From positions 2,356,001-2,420,000 of the forward strand of contig NZ_CP040753.1 of the NCBI RefSeq assembly GCF_006064855.1: 64,000 nt of DNA. Reading direction: 5' to 3'. This stretch comes from Sulfitobacter sp. BSw21498. Lineage in GTDB: Bacteria; Pseudomonadota; Alphaproteobacteria; Rhodobacterales; Rhodobacteraceae. A program made the translations under genes and the position numbers. Positions within the stretch are counted from its first letter, which is position 1, and each line of letters starts with the position of its first letter. A model generated the notes under the pieces. It saw only the letters and a list, made by a program, of their open reading frames with translations, was not told where the DNA came from and did no database searches. This document shows positions 1-8,757 of the stretch, piece by piece.

Positions 1-136
1 CATATCATTGGCACCCATATCAGCCCCCAAGGGGTCAGCGTTGCAGGTACAATCCCCCTAATCGACCCGCCTGCACTGGTTCTTGGGAACCAAGCGGGTT
101 AGACAACATCAAATTCATATGACGGAGACAGCGGTG

Positions 137-952
137 ATGAACGAACACCGAGGACGCCAGACCAAAGATGGCATTCGCATTTACGACCCCTCGGATTTTG
201 CGGGGATGCACGCGGCGGGCAAGCTGGCGGCGCAAATCCTTGATGATATTGCCGAACATGTCTTTGTCGGGCAGACTACCGGCGCCATCGACGGCGTCAT
301 CACGCAGATGGTCGAAGACGCAGGCGCGAAATCGGCCACCATCGGGTACAAAGGCTATCAGCACGCCAGCTGCATCTCTTTGAACCACGTCGTATGCCAC
401 GGCATCCCAGGTGACAAAAAGCTCAAGGATGGCGACATTCTGAACATCGACGTCACCGTGATCGTCGATGGCTGGTTTGGCGATACCTCGCGGATGTATG
501 TCGCAGGCAAGCTGTCGCGCAAATCAGAGCGGTTGATCAACATCACCCATGACGCACTGATGCGCGGCATAGAGGTCGTGAAACCCGGCAATACCTTTGG
601 CGACATCGGTCACGCGATCCAGACCTTTGCGGAATCCCACCGGATGAGCGTTGTCACGGATTTTTGCGGTCACGGGCTAGGGCGCGTTTTCCATGCCCCG
701 CCAAATGTACTGCACTATGGCCGCCCCGGCACCGGTGCGGTGCTAGAGCCCGGCATGTTCTTTACCATCGAACCGATGGTCAATCTGGGCCGTGCCGAAA
801 CCAAGGTACTGGCCGATGATTGGACAGCCGTGACCCGCGACAAATCCCTGTCAGCGCAGTTTGAACATTCGATTGGCGTGACGGAAACCGGCTGCGAGAT
901 CTTTACCCAATCCCCCGGCGGCATGTTCCACCCGACCTATAGCCAGGGCTGA
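137..952 (+). CDS. map: Type I methionine aminopeptidase
   Basis: Removes the N-terminal methionine from nascent proteins in the cytoplasm. The 271-residue protein shows the pita-bread fold signatures: metal ligands in NIDVT and GDTSRMY, the histidine in GHGLGRVFH, and the glutamates in TIEPM and QFEHSIG. In-frame ATGs lie at 83, 119 and 137. The one at 137 has a ribosome-binding site (CGGAGA about 8 nt upstream) and gives the N-terminus MNEHRGRQTKDG, which resembles relatives in this family; the other two have none. It converges on pssA with only three bases between the stop codons, so there is no room for a terminator of its own. Confidence 0.96.
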   Translation: MNEHRGRQTKDGIRIYDPSDFAGMHAAGKLAAQILDDIAEHVFVGQTTGAIDGVITQMVEDAGAKSATIGYKGYQHASCISLNHVVCHGIPGDKKLKDGDILNIDVTVIVDGWFGDTSRMYVAGKLSRKSERLINITHDALMRGIEVVKPGNTFGDIGHAIQTFAESHRMSVVTDFCGHGLGRVFHAPPNVLHYGRPGTGAVLEPGMFFTIEPMVNLGRAETKVLADDWTAVTRDKSLSAQFEHSIGVTETGCEIFTQSPGGMFHPTYSQG

Positions 953-955
953 TTT

Positions 956-1717
956 TCAGCCCCGGCGCTTGGCAATCTCAAGCTCGATCACGGCCCACAA
1001 TACGCTGCCTGCATAGGCAAAGCAGCACAGGACCAATGTGGCCCAGGGAAAGCTGACAAGACAGGCGATGAAGCCGGTAAAGAAGATCAGGAAATAGGTC
1101 ACGTTGGTCCGCGAAAAGCTGACCGACTTTAACGACCATGTCGGGATGCGGCTGACCATGACCCAGCCGACCAGCACGATATAGAGGCAAGTCAACGCAT
1201 CCGGCATCGCAGCACCGGGGCCAAAGGCATAGGGCAGGTAGATCGGCAACATCACCAGCATCGCGCCCGCAGGCGACGGCACGCCGGTAAAATAGCCACC
1301 GTCGTCCAGCGGGTCTTTGGTCCGCGAATCCACGTTGAACCGCGCCAGTCGCATCACGCAGCAAATCGCAAAGACCAGCACGCTCAGCCAGCCCGCGCGG
1401 TAGAAATCCTGCAGCCCCCAGAAATACACCACCAAGGGCGGGGCGACGCCAAAGTTCACGAAATCCGCGAGACTATCCAGTTCGGCACCGATCTTGCTGT
1501 TGCTGCCCAGATAGCGCGCAGTGCTGCCGTCCATCCCGTCAAGGATGCTGGCCAGCGTAATCAACGCGACGGCCAGCGAAAAATTCCCCTCGGCGGCAAA
1601 CCGGATAGCCGAAATACCTGCACAGATCGCGGCAATGGTCAGCATGTTAGGTAACAGCTGCAGCAGCGAAAATTCGGTTTTCACTTTATCGGGTGCGACG
1701 GGGGGCATATCTGTCAT
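956..1717 (-). CDS. pssA: CDP-diacylglycerol--serine O-phosphatidyltransferase
   Basis: Makes phosphatidylserine from CDP-diacylglycerol and L-serine at the inner membrane, the first step to phosphatidylethanolamine. The 253-residue, multi-spanning protein carries the CDP-alcohol phosphatidyltransferase signature DG-x2-AR-x8-G-x3-D-x3-D, seen as DGSTAR followed by GAELDSLAD near residues 64-86. Its ATG directly follows the TAA of the upstream decarboxylase gene (TAAATG), so the two are translated as a pair and encode consecutive pathway steps. Confidence 0.95.
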   Translation of the reverse strand: MTDMPPVAPDKVKTEFSLLQLLPNMLTIAAICAGISAIRFAAEGNFSLAVALITLASILDGMDGSTARYLGSNSKIGAELDSLADFVNFGVAPPLVVYFWGLQDFYRAGWLSVLVFAICCVMRLARFNVDSRTKDPLDDGGYFTGVPSPAGAMLVMLPIYLPYAFGPGAAMPDALTCLYIVLVGWVMVSRIPTWSLKSVSFSRTNVTYFLIFFTGFIACLVSFPWATLVLCCFAYAGSVLWAVIELEIAKRRG

Positions 1718-2383
1718 TTAGGAAAGCTCCGCCAGAACGGTTTCGCCTGCGACCATGGTTTGCCCGATGCTGACGCGCGGGGTGACGCCTTCGGGCAGAT
1801 AGACATCAACACGTGACCCAAAGCGGATCAGGCCAAAGCGCTGACCCGCCTGCGTATGCGCGCCTTTCTTGGTGAAGCAAACGATACGACGCGCCACCAG
1901 TCCGGCGATTTGCACGGCTGCCACCTCGCGGCCATCGGCCATTTTGATACGCAGGCTGTTGCGTTCGTTATCCTCGCTCGCTTTGTCCAGCGAGGCGTTG
2001 AAAAACTTGCCGGGGCGATAAGCAATTTCGGTGATCTCGCCTGCGACGGGCGCGCGATTCACGTGGCAGTTAAACACGTTCATGAACACGCTGACCCGCG
2101 TCAGGGGTGTGTCTGCCATCCCCAGTTCTGCGGGCGGCACGGCAGGTTCGATCAGCGATACGATGCCATCGGCAGGGCTGATGACAAGGTGGTCGCCCTT
2201 GGGTGTCACACGTTCTGGGTCGCGGAAAAAGTAGTAGCACCACACGGTTGCGCCGACACCCAGCCACCCCAGAGGTTCAGCGATGATGAAAAGTACCAAC
2301 GTGATCGCCGCAAAGATAGCCACGAACTTGCGCCCCTCGGGGTGCATCGGCTTGATGAAGGTGCTGGTCATGCTCAGGCTCAT
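1718..2383 (-). CDS. psd: Phosphatidylserine decarboxylase (short form)
   Basis: Converts phosphatidylserine to phosphatidylethanolamine. It is a 221-residue short-type proenzyme with an N-terminal membrane segment (about residues 20-45) and the C-terminal FGSRVD motif. In this family the proenzyme cleaves itself between Gly and Ser to form the pyruvoyl cofactor. It is the first gene of the psd-pssA pair. The ATG at 2383 has an AAAGGA-like site upstream; a second in-frame ATG lies four codons in. Confidence 0.95.
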   Translation of the reverse strand: MSLSMTSTFIKPMHPEGRKFVAIFAAITLVLFIIAEPLGWLGVGATVWCYYFFRDPERVTPKGDHLVISPADGIVSLIEPAVPPAELGMADTPLTRVSVFMNVFNCHVNRAPVAGEITEIAYRPGKFFNASLDKASEDNERNSLRIKMADGREVAAVQIAGLVARRIVCFTKKGAHTQAGQRFGLIRFGSRVDVYLPEGVTPRVSIGQTMVAGETVLAELS

Positions 2384-2470
2384 GGCGGTCTACTTTCCTT
2401 TAGGTCTTTGTGTAGCACATAGGCCGCAGCGCCCCGAATGCAAAGCGGCATCTAGCAGCGGCCCTCTCGG

Positions 2471-3022
2471 CTACTCTGGTGTCAGCAGCGTGATCCAAGT
2501 GTCGCCATATTTGCGCTTGTCCTCGCGGGTGAACCCTGGGGGCGGATCAAGCGGGGCATTCTCCTCGCAGACGATCATGGCATTGCGGGTCAACCAGCCG
2601 CCTGCACGCGCCTTGATCAACGCGGCCTGCCCCATGCCTTTGCCATAGGGCGGATCAAGAAAGACCAGATCGAACGGTGCCGCGATCCAGTCGCCAAGCG
2701 CTGTCGCATCCGACCGCATCAGCGTCGTTTCACCCTCGACCCGCAGCTTTTTGATGTTCTCGGTGATCAGCTTTTGCCCGACGCGCCCGTTCTCGATGAA
2801 CACGACTTCGCGGGCCCCGCGCGACAGCGCCTCTAGGCCCAAGGCACCCGTCCCTGCGAACAGGTCCAGCACCCGCGCGCCGTTGATGACGTTGTGATGG
2901 GTCAGCATGGAAAACAGGCTCTCGCGCACACGATCAGAGGTGGGGCGCAAATGCGCTTCGGTGTCGCCCTTGCCCACATCAGCCAGCTGCGTACCACGGT
3001 GTTTGCCGGCGATGATCCTCAT
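2471..3022 (-). CDS. rsmD: 16S rRNA (guanine(966)-N(2))-methyltransferase
   Basis: Methylates N2 of G966 in 16S rRNA. The 183-residue protein starts MRIIAGKHRG, typical of RsmD, then has the SAM-binding loop LDLFAGTGALGLEALSRGA and the catalytic DPPY motif. The open frame extends 51 codons further upstream into the neighbouring gene, but the start at 3022 matches the family N-terminus. It also overlaps the TGA of the upstream flavoprotein gene by four bases (ATGA), which implies translational coupling. Confidence 0.95.
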   Translation of the reverse strand: MRIIAGKHRGTQLADVGKGDTEAHLRPTSDRVRESLFSMLTHHNVINGARVLDLFAGTGALGLEALSRGAREVVFIENGRVGQKLITENIKKLRVEGETTLMRSDATALGDWIAAPFDLVFLDPPYGKGMGQAALIKARAGGWLTRNAMIVCEENAPLDPPPGFTREDKRKYGDTWITLLTPE

Positions 3023-4227
3023 GATTTCAGCAGCGCTTTCATGTCTGTGGCGGGGTCTTCGATCAGCGCGGGCGCTGGGGATTTGCCCGCCTCGATCAAC
3101 CGGCGCCCGATCATGAACCCGCGCGGATCGTTCATCGCGTCCACCGCCAGAAGTTCGTCCCCGCGATAGTACCAAAAGGCCACACTATCGGCATCGGTGC
3201 GGCGGGTAATGACACGGTCATAGCCCATGTTCAGCCCTGCGATCTGCAGTTTTACGTCATATTGGTCGGACCAGAACCACGGCTTTGCGACATATTCCTT
3301 ATCCGCACCCATGATATTCTCTGCCACCAGTTCGGCCTGATCGATGGCGTTGGGGACGGATTCCAGCCGGATACGTCCGCCGCGATAGGGGAAGGACGCG
3401 CAGTCGCCCGCAGCCCAGACATGCGGCGCAGAGGTGCGGCCGTGCGTGTCCGTCATGATCCCGTTGTCATTCACAATGCCTGCAGCATCGGCCAGCGCTG
3501 TTGCCGCCCCGATACCAACGCCGACGATCACGAAATCCACCGCAAGTTCAGACCCGTCCGACAGCTGCGCGCCGGTGACATGGGTATCGCCCGTCAAACG
3601 TTCCAGACCAACCCCCTCGCGGATGGTCACCCCATGCGCGGCATGAAGGTCGCGGAAAAAGTCAGAGGTCTGCGGCGCTGCAACCCGTCGCAAGATGCGG
3701 TCGCCCATTTCTACCAGTGTCACCTGCAACCCAAGCTTGGCCGCAACCGAGGCCGCCTCTAGCCCGATATAGCCACCGCCGACGATCAGCACCCGCGCGC
3801 CTTTGGTAAAGCGCGGCCCCATCGTATCGACGTCCGTTAGGTCGCGTACCATATGCACGCCCTCCAGATCGCCCCCGATGCGGGCAGGCAGGCGGCGTGG
3901 GAACGATCCGGTGGTCAGCACCAGATCATCATAGGGCATGTCCCCGCCGTTCACCCGAATGGTCTGCGCTGCCGGATCGATGCTGTCGACAGTGGTGCCC
4001 AGCATCAGGTCGATCCCGTGATCGGGATAAAAGCTTTCGGGCCGCAGATAGAGCCGTTCAAGCGCCATGTCGCCCAACAGATAGGCTTTGGACAGGGGGG
4101 GGCGTTGGTAAGGGGGCACGGTCTCCGCGCCGATCAACGTGATTTTCCCTTCAAAGCCGGAGTTGCGCAGCTTAGCCACACAGGATGACCCCGCCTGCCC
4201 TGCCCCGATCACCACCACATGACCCAT
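3019..4227 (-). CDS. FAD/NAD(P)-dependent oxidoreductase, ferredoxin/rubredoxin reductase-like
   Basis: Probably passes electrons from NAD(P)H to a ferredoxin-type partner. The 402-residue protein starts with a GxGxxG FAD-binding loop (VVIGAGQAGSS), has a second nucleotide-binding loop (LIVGGGYIGLEAA, about residue 150), the WAAGDCA motif near residue 290, and a C-terminal reductase domain. This order is typical of bacterial ferredoxin reductases of dioxygenase and P450 systems. No ferredoxin or oxygenase gene is adjacent, so the partner is unknown. An AAAGGGG site precedes the ATG at 4227. It overlaps rsmD by four bases. Confidence 0.88.
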   Translation of the reverse strand: MGHVVVIGAGQAGSSCVAKLRNSGFEGKITLIGAETVPPYQRPPLSKAYLLGDMALERLYLRPESFYPDHGIDLMLGTTVDSIDPAAQTIRVNGGDMPYDDLVLTTGSFPRRLPARIGGDLEGVHMVRDLTDVDTMGPRFTKGARVLIVGGGYIGLEAASVAAKLGLQVTLVEMGDRILRRVAAPQTSDFFRDLHAAHGVTIREGVGLERLTGDTHVTGAQLSDGSELAVDFVIVGVGIGAATALADAAGIVNDNGIMTDTHGRTSAPHVWAAGDCASFPYRGGRIRLESVPNAIDQAELVAENIMGADKEYVAKPWFWSDQYDVKLQIAGLNMGYDRVITRRTDADSVAFWYYRGDELLAVDAMNDPRGFMIGRRLIEAGKSPAPALIEDPATDMKALLKS

Positions 4228-4319
4228 CCTAGCCCCTTTCGAAAAAACCGTGTTCCTGCCTGCGTGCAAAGCCTATATCTTCCTTGAAGACAAACGCAAT
4301 GACACGAAAGGTCTCGCAT

Positions 4320-4808
4320 ATGACGATTTCCCAAGGCGACACGCTGCCCGACGCAACGCTGGTGCAAATGGGGCCGGACGGCCCAAAGCCTGTGCAGATG
4401 GCTGACAAGCTAAAGGGCCGCAAGGTCGTCGTCTTTGCCGTGCCCGGTGCCTATACGCCGACCTGTGATTCCGCGCATGTGCCCAGCTTTGTCCGCACCA
4501 AGGACCAGTTCGACGCCAAGGGCGTGGACGAGATCATCTGCGTATCGTGCAACGACCCGTTCGTCATGGCGGCTTGGGGTGAATCAACCGGCGCGACAGC
4601 GGCGGGCATCACCATGCTGGCCGATGCCAGCAGCGCCTTTACCAAAGCAATCGGCATGGAATTCTCGGCCGAGCCCGCGGGCCTGATCTCGCGCTCCAAA
4701 CGCTATGCGATGCTAGTGGATGATGGCAAGGTCACGCTGTTCCAAGCCGAAGTGCAAGCCGGCGTATGTGACATGTCGGGCGGCGAAGCGCTGCTGGACA
4801 ACATGTAA
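4320..4808 (+). CDS. Peroxiredoxin (Prx5/AhpE-like, redoxin family)
   Basis: Thiol peroxidase that reduces hydrogen peroxide and organic hydroperoxides. The 162-residue protein has the PGAYTPTCD motif with the peroxidatic cysteine near residue 49 and the conserved VDDGKV stretch towards the C-terminus. It is divergent from the flavoprotein gene. The ATG at 4320 gives the usual family length; an upstream in-frame ATG at 4284 would add 12 residues without family support. A strong terminator follows directly. Confidence 0.93.
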   Translation: MTISQGDTLPDATLVQMGPDGPKPVQMADKLKGRKVVVFAVPGAYTPTCDSAHVPSFVRTKDQFDAKGVDEIICVSCNDPFVMAAWGESTGATAAGITMLADASSAFTKAIGMEFSAEPAGLISRSKRYAMLVDDGKVTLFQAEVQAGVCDMSGGEALLDNM

Positions 4809-4830
4809 ACCCGCGATACGGTAAAAACGA

Positions 4831-4870
4831 AAAACGCAGCCTCGGGAGGCCCGGGGCTGCGTTTTTCTTT
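4831..4870 (+). terminator. Rho-independent terminator after peroxiredoxin gene
   Basis: An inverted repeat with arms AACGCAGCC and GGCTGCGTT, extended by G/C pairs around a short loop, is followed by TTTTTC. It sits 25 bases after the stop codon. The A-rich left flank could also let it work leftwards for the phhB operon, which ends at 4914. Confidence 0.88.
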
Positions 4871-4913
4871 GGTAACGGTGACTGTGTCTGTGACTGGGCC
4901 TGTGACTGGCGGT

Positions 4914-5225
4914 TTAGCCCGCTTTGACCTCGCCCATCAGCCCGTCCATCTTACGCGCCAGCTTGGCGTCGAGCGAGCTTAGGCCGTCAACGTCATGTGT
5001 CGTCAGGGTGACGATGACCTTGTTATAGACGTTCTCCCACTCTGGGTGGTGATTCCACTTTTCGGCCCAGATCGCCGCGCGGGTCATCCAGCCGAACGCA
5101 TCCGCAAAATCATTGAACTTGAATGTTTTGACGATGGCGTCGCGGTCATCCACCATGGCCCAGCCTGTGCTGAACAAGGGTGCCAATACGGTTTTGCGCG
5201 TCTCTTCGCTTAATCTTTCGCTCAT
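4914..5225 (-). CDS. phhB: 4a-hydroxytetrahydrobiopterin dehydratase (pterin-4-alpha-carbinolamine dehydratase)
   Basis: Dehydrates 4a-hydroxytetrahydropterin, the product of aromatic amino acid hydroxylases. The 103-residue protein has the family hallmarks: KWNHHPEW, then [13 protein letters not shown]. It overlaps the upstream FemAB-like gene by four bases (ATGA) and is the last gene of a leftward group with RidA and a glycerophosphodiesterase. No phenylalanine hydroxylase lies in the window, so its pathway partner is elsewhere or absent. Confidence 0.94.
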   Translation of the reverse strand: MSERLSEETRKTVLAPLFSTGWAMVDDRDAIVKTFKFNDFADAFGWMTRAAIWAEKWNHHPEWENVYNKVIVTLTTHDVDGLSSLDAKLARKMDGLMGEVKAG

Positions 5226-6409
5226 TCCTGTTCCTCAACCTCGACCCTTTTGAACGGGCCGTAATCTGTCAAAATATCTATCTCTTCGTCAACGGCTGCC
5301 CGTTCCTGTACAAGATAGTCTTGAACGGCCCGCATAAAACCCTCGTCGCGCATCCAATGGAGCGACCACGTCGCCTGTGGCAGGTAACCGCGCGCCAGCT
5401 TGTGTTCACCCTGCGCCCCTGCCTCTACCGTAGAAAGACCCAGTTTGATCGCGATATCGATGGCCTGATAATAGCACAATTCAAAGTGCAGGAACGGGTG
5501 ATGTTCGCTGCAGCCCCAGTAGCGCCCATAAAGCGCATCGGCACCGATAAAGTTCAGCGCCCCCGCCACCCACTCACCGTCCCGCTTGGCCAGCACCAAT
5601 GCCATGTCGTCGCGCAGCTGGTCTTGGGCAATGTCGAAGAAGGCGCGCGTCAGATAAGGCGTGCCCCATTTGCGCGCGCCGGTGTCCTGATAAAAGCGCC
5701 AGAAGGCATCCCAATGTTCAGGACGCAGGTCATCGCCGGTGAACACCTCTATCTCGCCGCCGAACGCCTGCGCCTGCTGGCGTTCCTTGCGGATGTTCTT
5801 GCGCTTGCGCGAGCTGAGCGTGTCAAGGAAACCGTCGAAATCAGCGAACCCGTGATTGTGCCAATGGAACTGCTGGCTTTTGCGGGTCAACAAGCCCAGC
5901 TGCTCGGCTGCTGTCGCCTCTGCTTTGGTGCAAAAGGTGATGTGAAGCGACGACAGCCCGTTGGAATCGGTCAGCTGGACCGCCCCTTGGATCAGGGCTG
6001 CAGTGCCCGTCTCTTCGAACCCCGGCCGCGTAAGGAACCGGCGGCCCGTAGCGGGGGTGTGGGGCACGGCGATCTGCAGCTTGGGGTAATAGCGCCCGCC
6101 GGCGCGTTCGAACGCATGGGCCCAGCTGTGATCAAAGATGTATTCCCCCTGACTATGCGCTTTGGCGTACATCGGGGCGACCGCGATGACCTGCCCGTCG
6201 ATAACGGCACTGAGGTACTGGGGCTGCCAGCCTGTGCCGGGGCCGACACTGCCGCTTTCCTCTAGCGCCGACAGGAGGCGATAGGTGGTGAAAGGGTCCG
6301 CAGGGCGCCCCCCTGCTGCGACCTCGGGGCAGGCACATGCATCCCACGCGTCCTGACCAATCTGCGCGATGCCCGAAGCAATTCTGATTTCGACGTCGCG
6401 CGCGTTCAT
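5222..6409 (-). CDS. GNAT/FemAB-like protein (COG3146, DUF482 family)
   Basis: A 395-residue member of the COG3146 family (GNAT-related, sometimes labelled peptidoglycan biosynthesis/recognition), a family without a firm biochemical role. Visible features are the basic segment [12 protein letters not shown] (about residues 205-216), the [13 protein letters not shown] stretch and the C-terminal [12 protein letters not shown] motif. The frame opens at a TTG at 6463 that overlaps the upstream stop, but the ATG at 6409 gives [13 protein letters not shown], like known members. It overlaps phhB by four bases. Confidence 0.85.
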   Translation of the reverse strand: MNARDVEIRIASGIAQIGQDAWDACACPEVAAGGRPADPFTTYRLLSALEESGSVGPGTGWQPQYLSAVIDGQVIAVAPMYAKAHSQGEYIFDHSWAHAFERAGGRYYPKLQIAVPHTPATGRRFLTRPGFEETGTAALIQGAVQLTDSNGLSSLHITFCTKAEATAAEQLGLLTRKSQQFHWHNHGFADFDGFLDTLSSRKRKNIRKERQQAQAFGGEIEVFTGDDLRPEHWDAFWRFYQDTGARKWGTPYLTRAFFDIAQDQLRDDMALVLAKRDGEWVAGALNFIGADALYGRYWGCSEHHPFLHFELCYYQAIDIAIKLGLSTVEAGAQGEHKLARGYLPQATWSLHWMRDEGFMRAVQDYLVQERAAVDEEIDILTDYGPFKRVEVEEQE

Positions 6410-6459
6410 TCTGGGTGTCCCGTTGTCATAGTCCTTATCTGTGGCCAAAGCCGGACGGT

Positions 6460-7221
6460 TCAACCTTGCAGCGGCGCGTCATAGCCTTCGAAGGTGATAT
6501 TATGCGCAAATTCGCGCGCGCCGTTTTCGACCGATAGACTGCGCACCGTCCAGCAGCAGATCATGGCACCTGCCTCGCGCAGCTCTGCCACGCGGGGGCG
6601 GGGCAGATCATCGACCTCGTGGCTGATAAAACAGGCCCCTGTGCGGTCGTAATCAGGGATCTCGCGCAGGTGGTCACAGGTGGCTTTGGGCAGCGGCCAT
6701 TCGACATAGCGATAGGCGCTGGTCACCAAACCGCGCGGCAGATCCGGCAGCAGGTCAGCCATGCGCGCAACGCTGTTGGGGTTGAACGACATGACGGCGA
6801 CATCACCACCGTAGCCCCGCAGCGCATCTGCTGTCGCTTGCTCTAACGGGCCGATATCCTTGCCCATGGCACCGTCCTGATCCTTGATCTCGATCAGCAG
6901 GGGCACGCGCCCCGCGACCAGCGCCAGTACCTGCGGCAAGGTGGGAATGGTGTCGCTGCCGCCCGTCAGCGCAATCTGGCACAGGTCATCGGCATCGAAC
7001 TGCCGGAGGGCTCCGGTCTGGGCCGTCAGACGGTCAAGCGCGTAATCATGAAACACCAGCGCCACACCGTCGCGCGACAGCTGCACGTCAAGTTCGATCC
7101 CATATCCGCGATCCATCGCTGCCTGAAACGCGGCAAAGCTGTTTTCGGGCCGTCCGGCATCGCGGTGATGAAAACCGCGATGCGCTATAGGGATCGTATA
7201 GAACGCCTCGGGTAGGGTCAT
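6460..7221 (-). CDS. ugpQ: Glycerophosphodiester phosphodiesterase
   Basis: Hydrolyses glycerophosphodiesters to glycerol-3-phosphate and an alcohol. The 253-residue TIM-barrel protein has the GDPD signatures IAHRGF, then PENSFAAF, then ELDVQLSRDG and VFHDYALDRLT. No signal peptide is visible, so it is probably cytoplasmic, like UgpQ. Its ATG overlaps the stop of the RidA gene by four bases. The symbol rests on family similarity only. Confidence 0.9.
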   Translation of the reverse strand: MTLPEAFYTIPIAHRGFHHRDAGRPENSFAAFQAAMDRGYGIELDVQLSRDGVALVFHDYALDRLTAQTGALRQFDADDLCQIALTGGSDTIPTLPQVLALVAGRVPLLIEIKDQDGAMGKDIGPLEQATADALRGYGGDVAVMSFNPNSVARMADLLPDLPRGLVTSAYRYVEWPLPKATCDHLREIPDYDRTGACFISHEVDDLPRPRVAELREAGAMICCWTVRSLSVENGAREFAHNITFEGYDAPLQG

Positions 7222-7676
7222 TCGATTTCAAAGATGCCTTCGATTTCGACCGCGACACCCAGTGGCAGGGACGCTGCAGAGACTGCCGACCGTGCATGAC
7301 GGCCCGCGTCGCCCAAGGCTTCGACCAGAAAATCAGAGGCACCGTTGACCACTTTGGGCTGGTCGGTGAAATCGGCGGTGGAATTCACAAACGCCGTCAG
7401 CTTGACCACCCGCTTGAGCCGCTCGATATCGCCACCACAGGCCGCTTGGACTTGCGCCAGCAAGCTGATCGCGCATGTCTTGGCCGCTTCGGCACCAGCA
7501 GCCACGTCCATATCTGCACCCAGTTTGCCCATGATGAACCCGTCCGGCCCGTTCGAGATCTGCCCCGACACGTAGACCGTGTTTCCCGTGACCACAAAGG
7601 GCACATAGTTCGCCGCGGGGGCCGGTGCGTCAGGCAGGGTAACGCCAAGATCGTTCAAACGGCTGGTGATGCTCAT
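7218..7676 (-). CDS. RidA family (YjgF/YER057c/UK114) protein
   Basis: RidA-type proteins hydrolyse reactive enamine/imine intermediates of amino acid metabolism. The 152-residue protein contains VYVSGQ, the central VVKLTAFVNS stretch and the C-terminal ARSAVSAASLPLGVAVEIEG, whose arginine corresponds to the substrate-binding residue of the family. It is longer than the classic 130-residue RidA and resembles the subgroup common in Rhodobacteraceae. The ATG at 7676 follows an AAGGAAG site. It is first in a four-gene leftward group. Confidence 0.9.
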   Translation of the reverse strand: MSITSRLNDLGVTLPDAPAPAANYVPFVVTGNTVYVSGQISNGPDGFIMGKLGADMDVAAGAEAAKTCAISLLAQVQAACGGDIERLKRVVKLTAFVNSTADFTDQPKVVNGASDFLVEALGDAGRHARSAVSAASLPLGVAVEIEGIFEIE

Positions 7677-7867
7677 GGGAGGCTTCCTTGAAATGAGTGG
7701 TCGTTGGCGGGACGATAGCGCTGCGATACGCAAACGAAAAGGGCCAAGAGGGACGAACGGCAACACCTGCCAGCAACACGGGGGCGACCAAGGAGACTCA
7801 TGTTGCGTATTTCAGGTACCCTGCGCATAACAAATCATGTTTTTCACGTGTTTTCGGGATTTTTACC

Positions 7868-8617
7868 ATGATTAAGGCCACGACCCTCTCCACATCGCTG
7901 CGCGCCCTTGCGGGTGTCACTTTGGTTGCGGGCCTTGCGGCCTGTAGCGGTGCCTCGCGCACCCAGCCTGCCGGGATCAATGACCCGCACGAGCCCAGCA
8001 ACCGCAAGATACATGCGCTCAATCAAAAGATCAGCGGCTCTGGCAAACCGAACCGCGTGGCGGCTGCGGTCCCGACCGAGTTCCAGTCTGTCATTCACAA
8101 CGTGTCTGAAAACCTGTCGATGCCACAGGCCGCCGTGAACAGCGCCTTGCAAGCCGACTTTGCGGGCTTCGGTTTGGCGACATACCGCTTTTTGGTGAAC
8201 AGCACGCTGGGTATGGGTGGCCTCTTTGACGTGGCAAGCGACTTCAAAGTGCCCGAGCATGATACGGATTTTGGCGAAACGCTGTATGTCTGGGGTGTGG
8301 GCGAAGGCCCCTACTACGAACTGCCGGTGCTTGGCCCGTCGACCCGCCGTGACACAGCCGGTCGCATGGTGGATCTGTTCACCAACCCACTGTCCTATAC
8401 GCTCGATAGCCCCGAGAAATACGTAGGCACCGTCACCGGCTATGCCGATAGCGTGTTCGAAAAGAACCGCCGTATCGTGAATGGCCAGCAGGTGCCTATT
8501 TCGGCCGCGGGCGACAGCTATGCCCAAGCGCGCCAAGAGTATCTGCAACAGCGCCGCGCAGATCTGGCCCGTCCCACCAGCATCGCCGCCACGACCGGCC
8601 CGCGCAGCACCAACTAG
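7868..8617 (+). CDS. mlaA: MlaA/VacJ family outer-membrane lipoprotein
   Basis: Lipoprotein of the Mla system, which removes misplaced phospholipids from the outer leaflet of the outer membrane. The 249-residue product begins with a signal peptide ending in the lipobox LAAC (cysteine about residue 26). It has the VacJ hallmarks NDPHEPSNRKIHALN, RFLVNSTLGMGGLFDVA and YYELPVLGPSTRRD. The reading frame is open further upstream, but the ATG at 7868 is the one that gives a proper lipoprotein signal. The mlaFEDC transporter genes are not in the window. Confidence 0.94.
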   Translation: MIKATTLSTSLRALAGVTLVAGLAACSGASRTQPAGINDPHEPSNRKIHALNQKISGSGKPNRVAAAVPTEFQSVIHNVSENLSMPQAAVNSALQADFAGFGLATYRFLVNSTLGMGGLFDVASDFKVPEHDTDFGETLYVWGVGEGPYYELPVLGPSTRRDTAGRMVDLFTNPLSYTLDSPEKYVGTVTGYADSVFEKNRRIVNGQQVPISAAGDSYAQARQEYLQQRRADLARPTSIAATTGPRSTN

Positions 8618-8686
8618 GGTAGCTCTCTGCGGGGGGGCGCTCGGGCTGAAAGCCAGTGCTAGCCGCCAAGCCGTATTATAGAATCA

Positions 8687-8724
8687 AGAAGGGAGGCCGG
8701 ATCGTTCCGGCCTCCCTTCTTTCG
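8687..8724 (+). terminator. Rho-independent terminator between mlaA and the PBP1A gene
   Basis: A near-perfect hairpin with arms AAGAAGGGAGGCCGG and CCGGCCTCCCTTCTT around a 5-base loop, followed by TTCGTTT. It lies between two convergent genes and, with its A/T-rich arm ends, could act in both directions. Confidence 0.9.
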
Positions 8725-8757
8725 TTTCAGTGTCCCCTAAAGCGAGGCGCGTGCCCG

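Noticed and set aside
1..136. Possible gene in the first 136 bases
   Set aside because: Short frames on both strands, no family resemblance; only the upstream region of map can be claimed.
5180..6265. 361-codon open frame on the plus strand across the FemAB-like gene
   Set aside because: Antisense shadow; the minus-strand protein has the family motifs and good start and stop overlaps.
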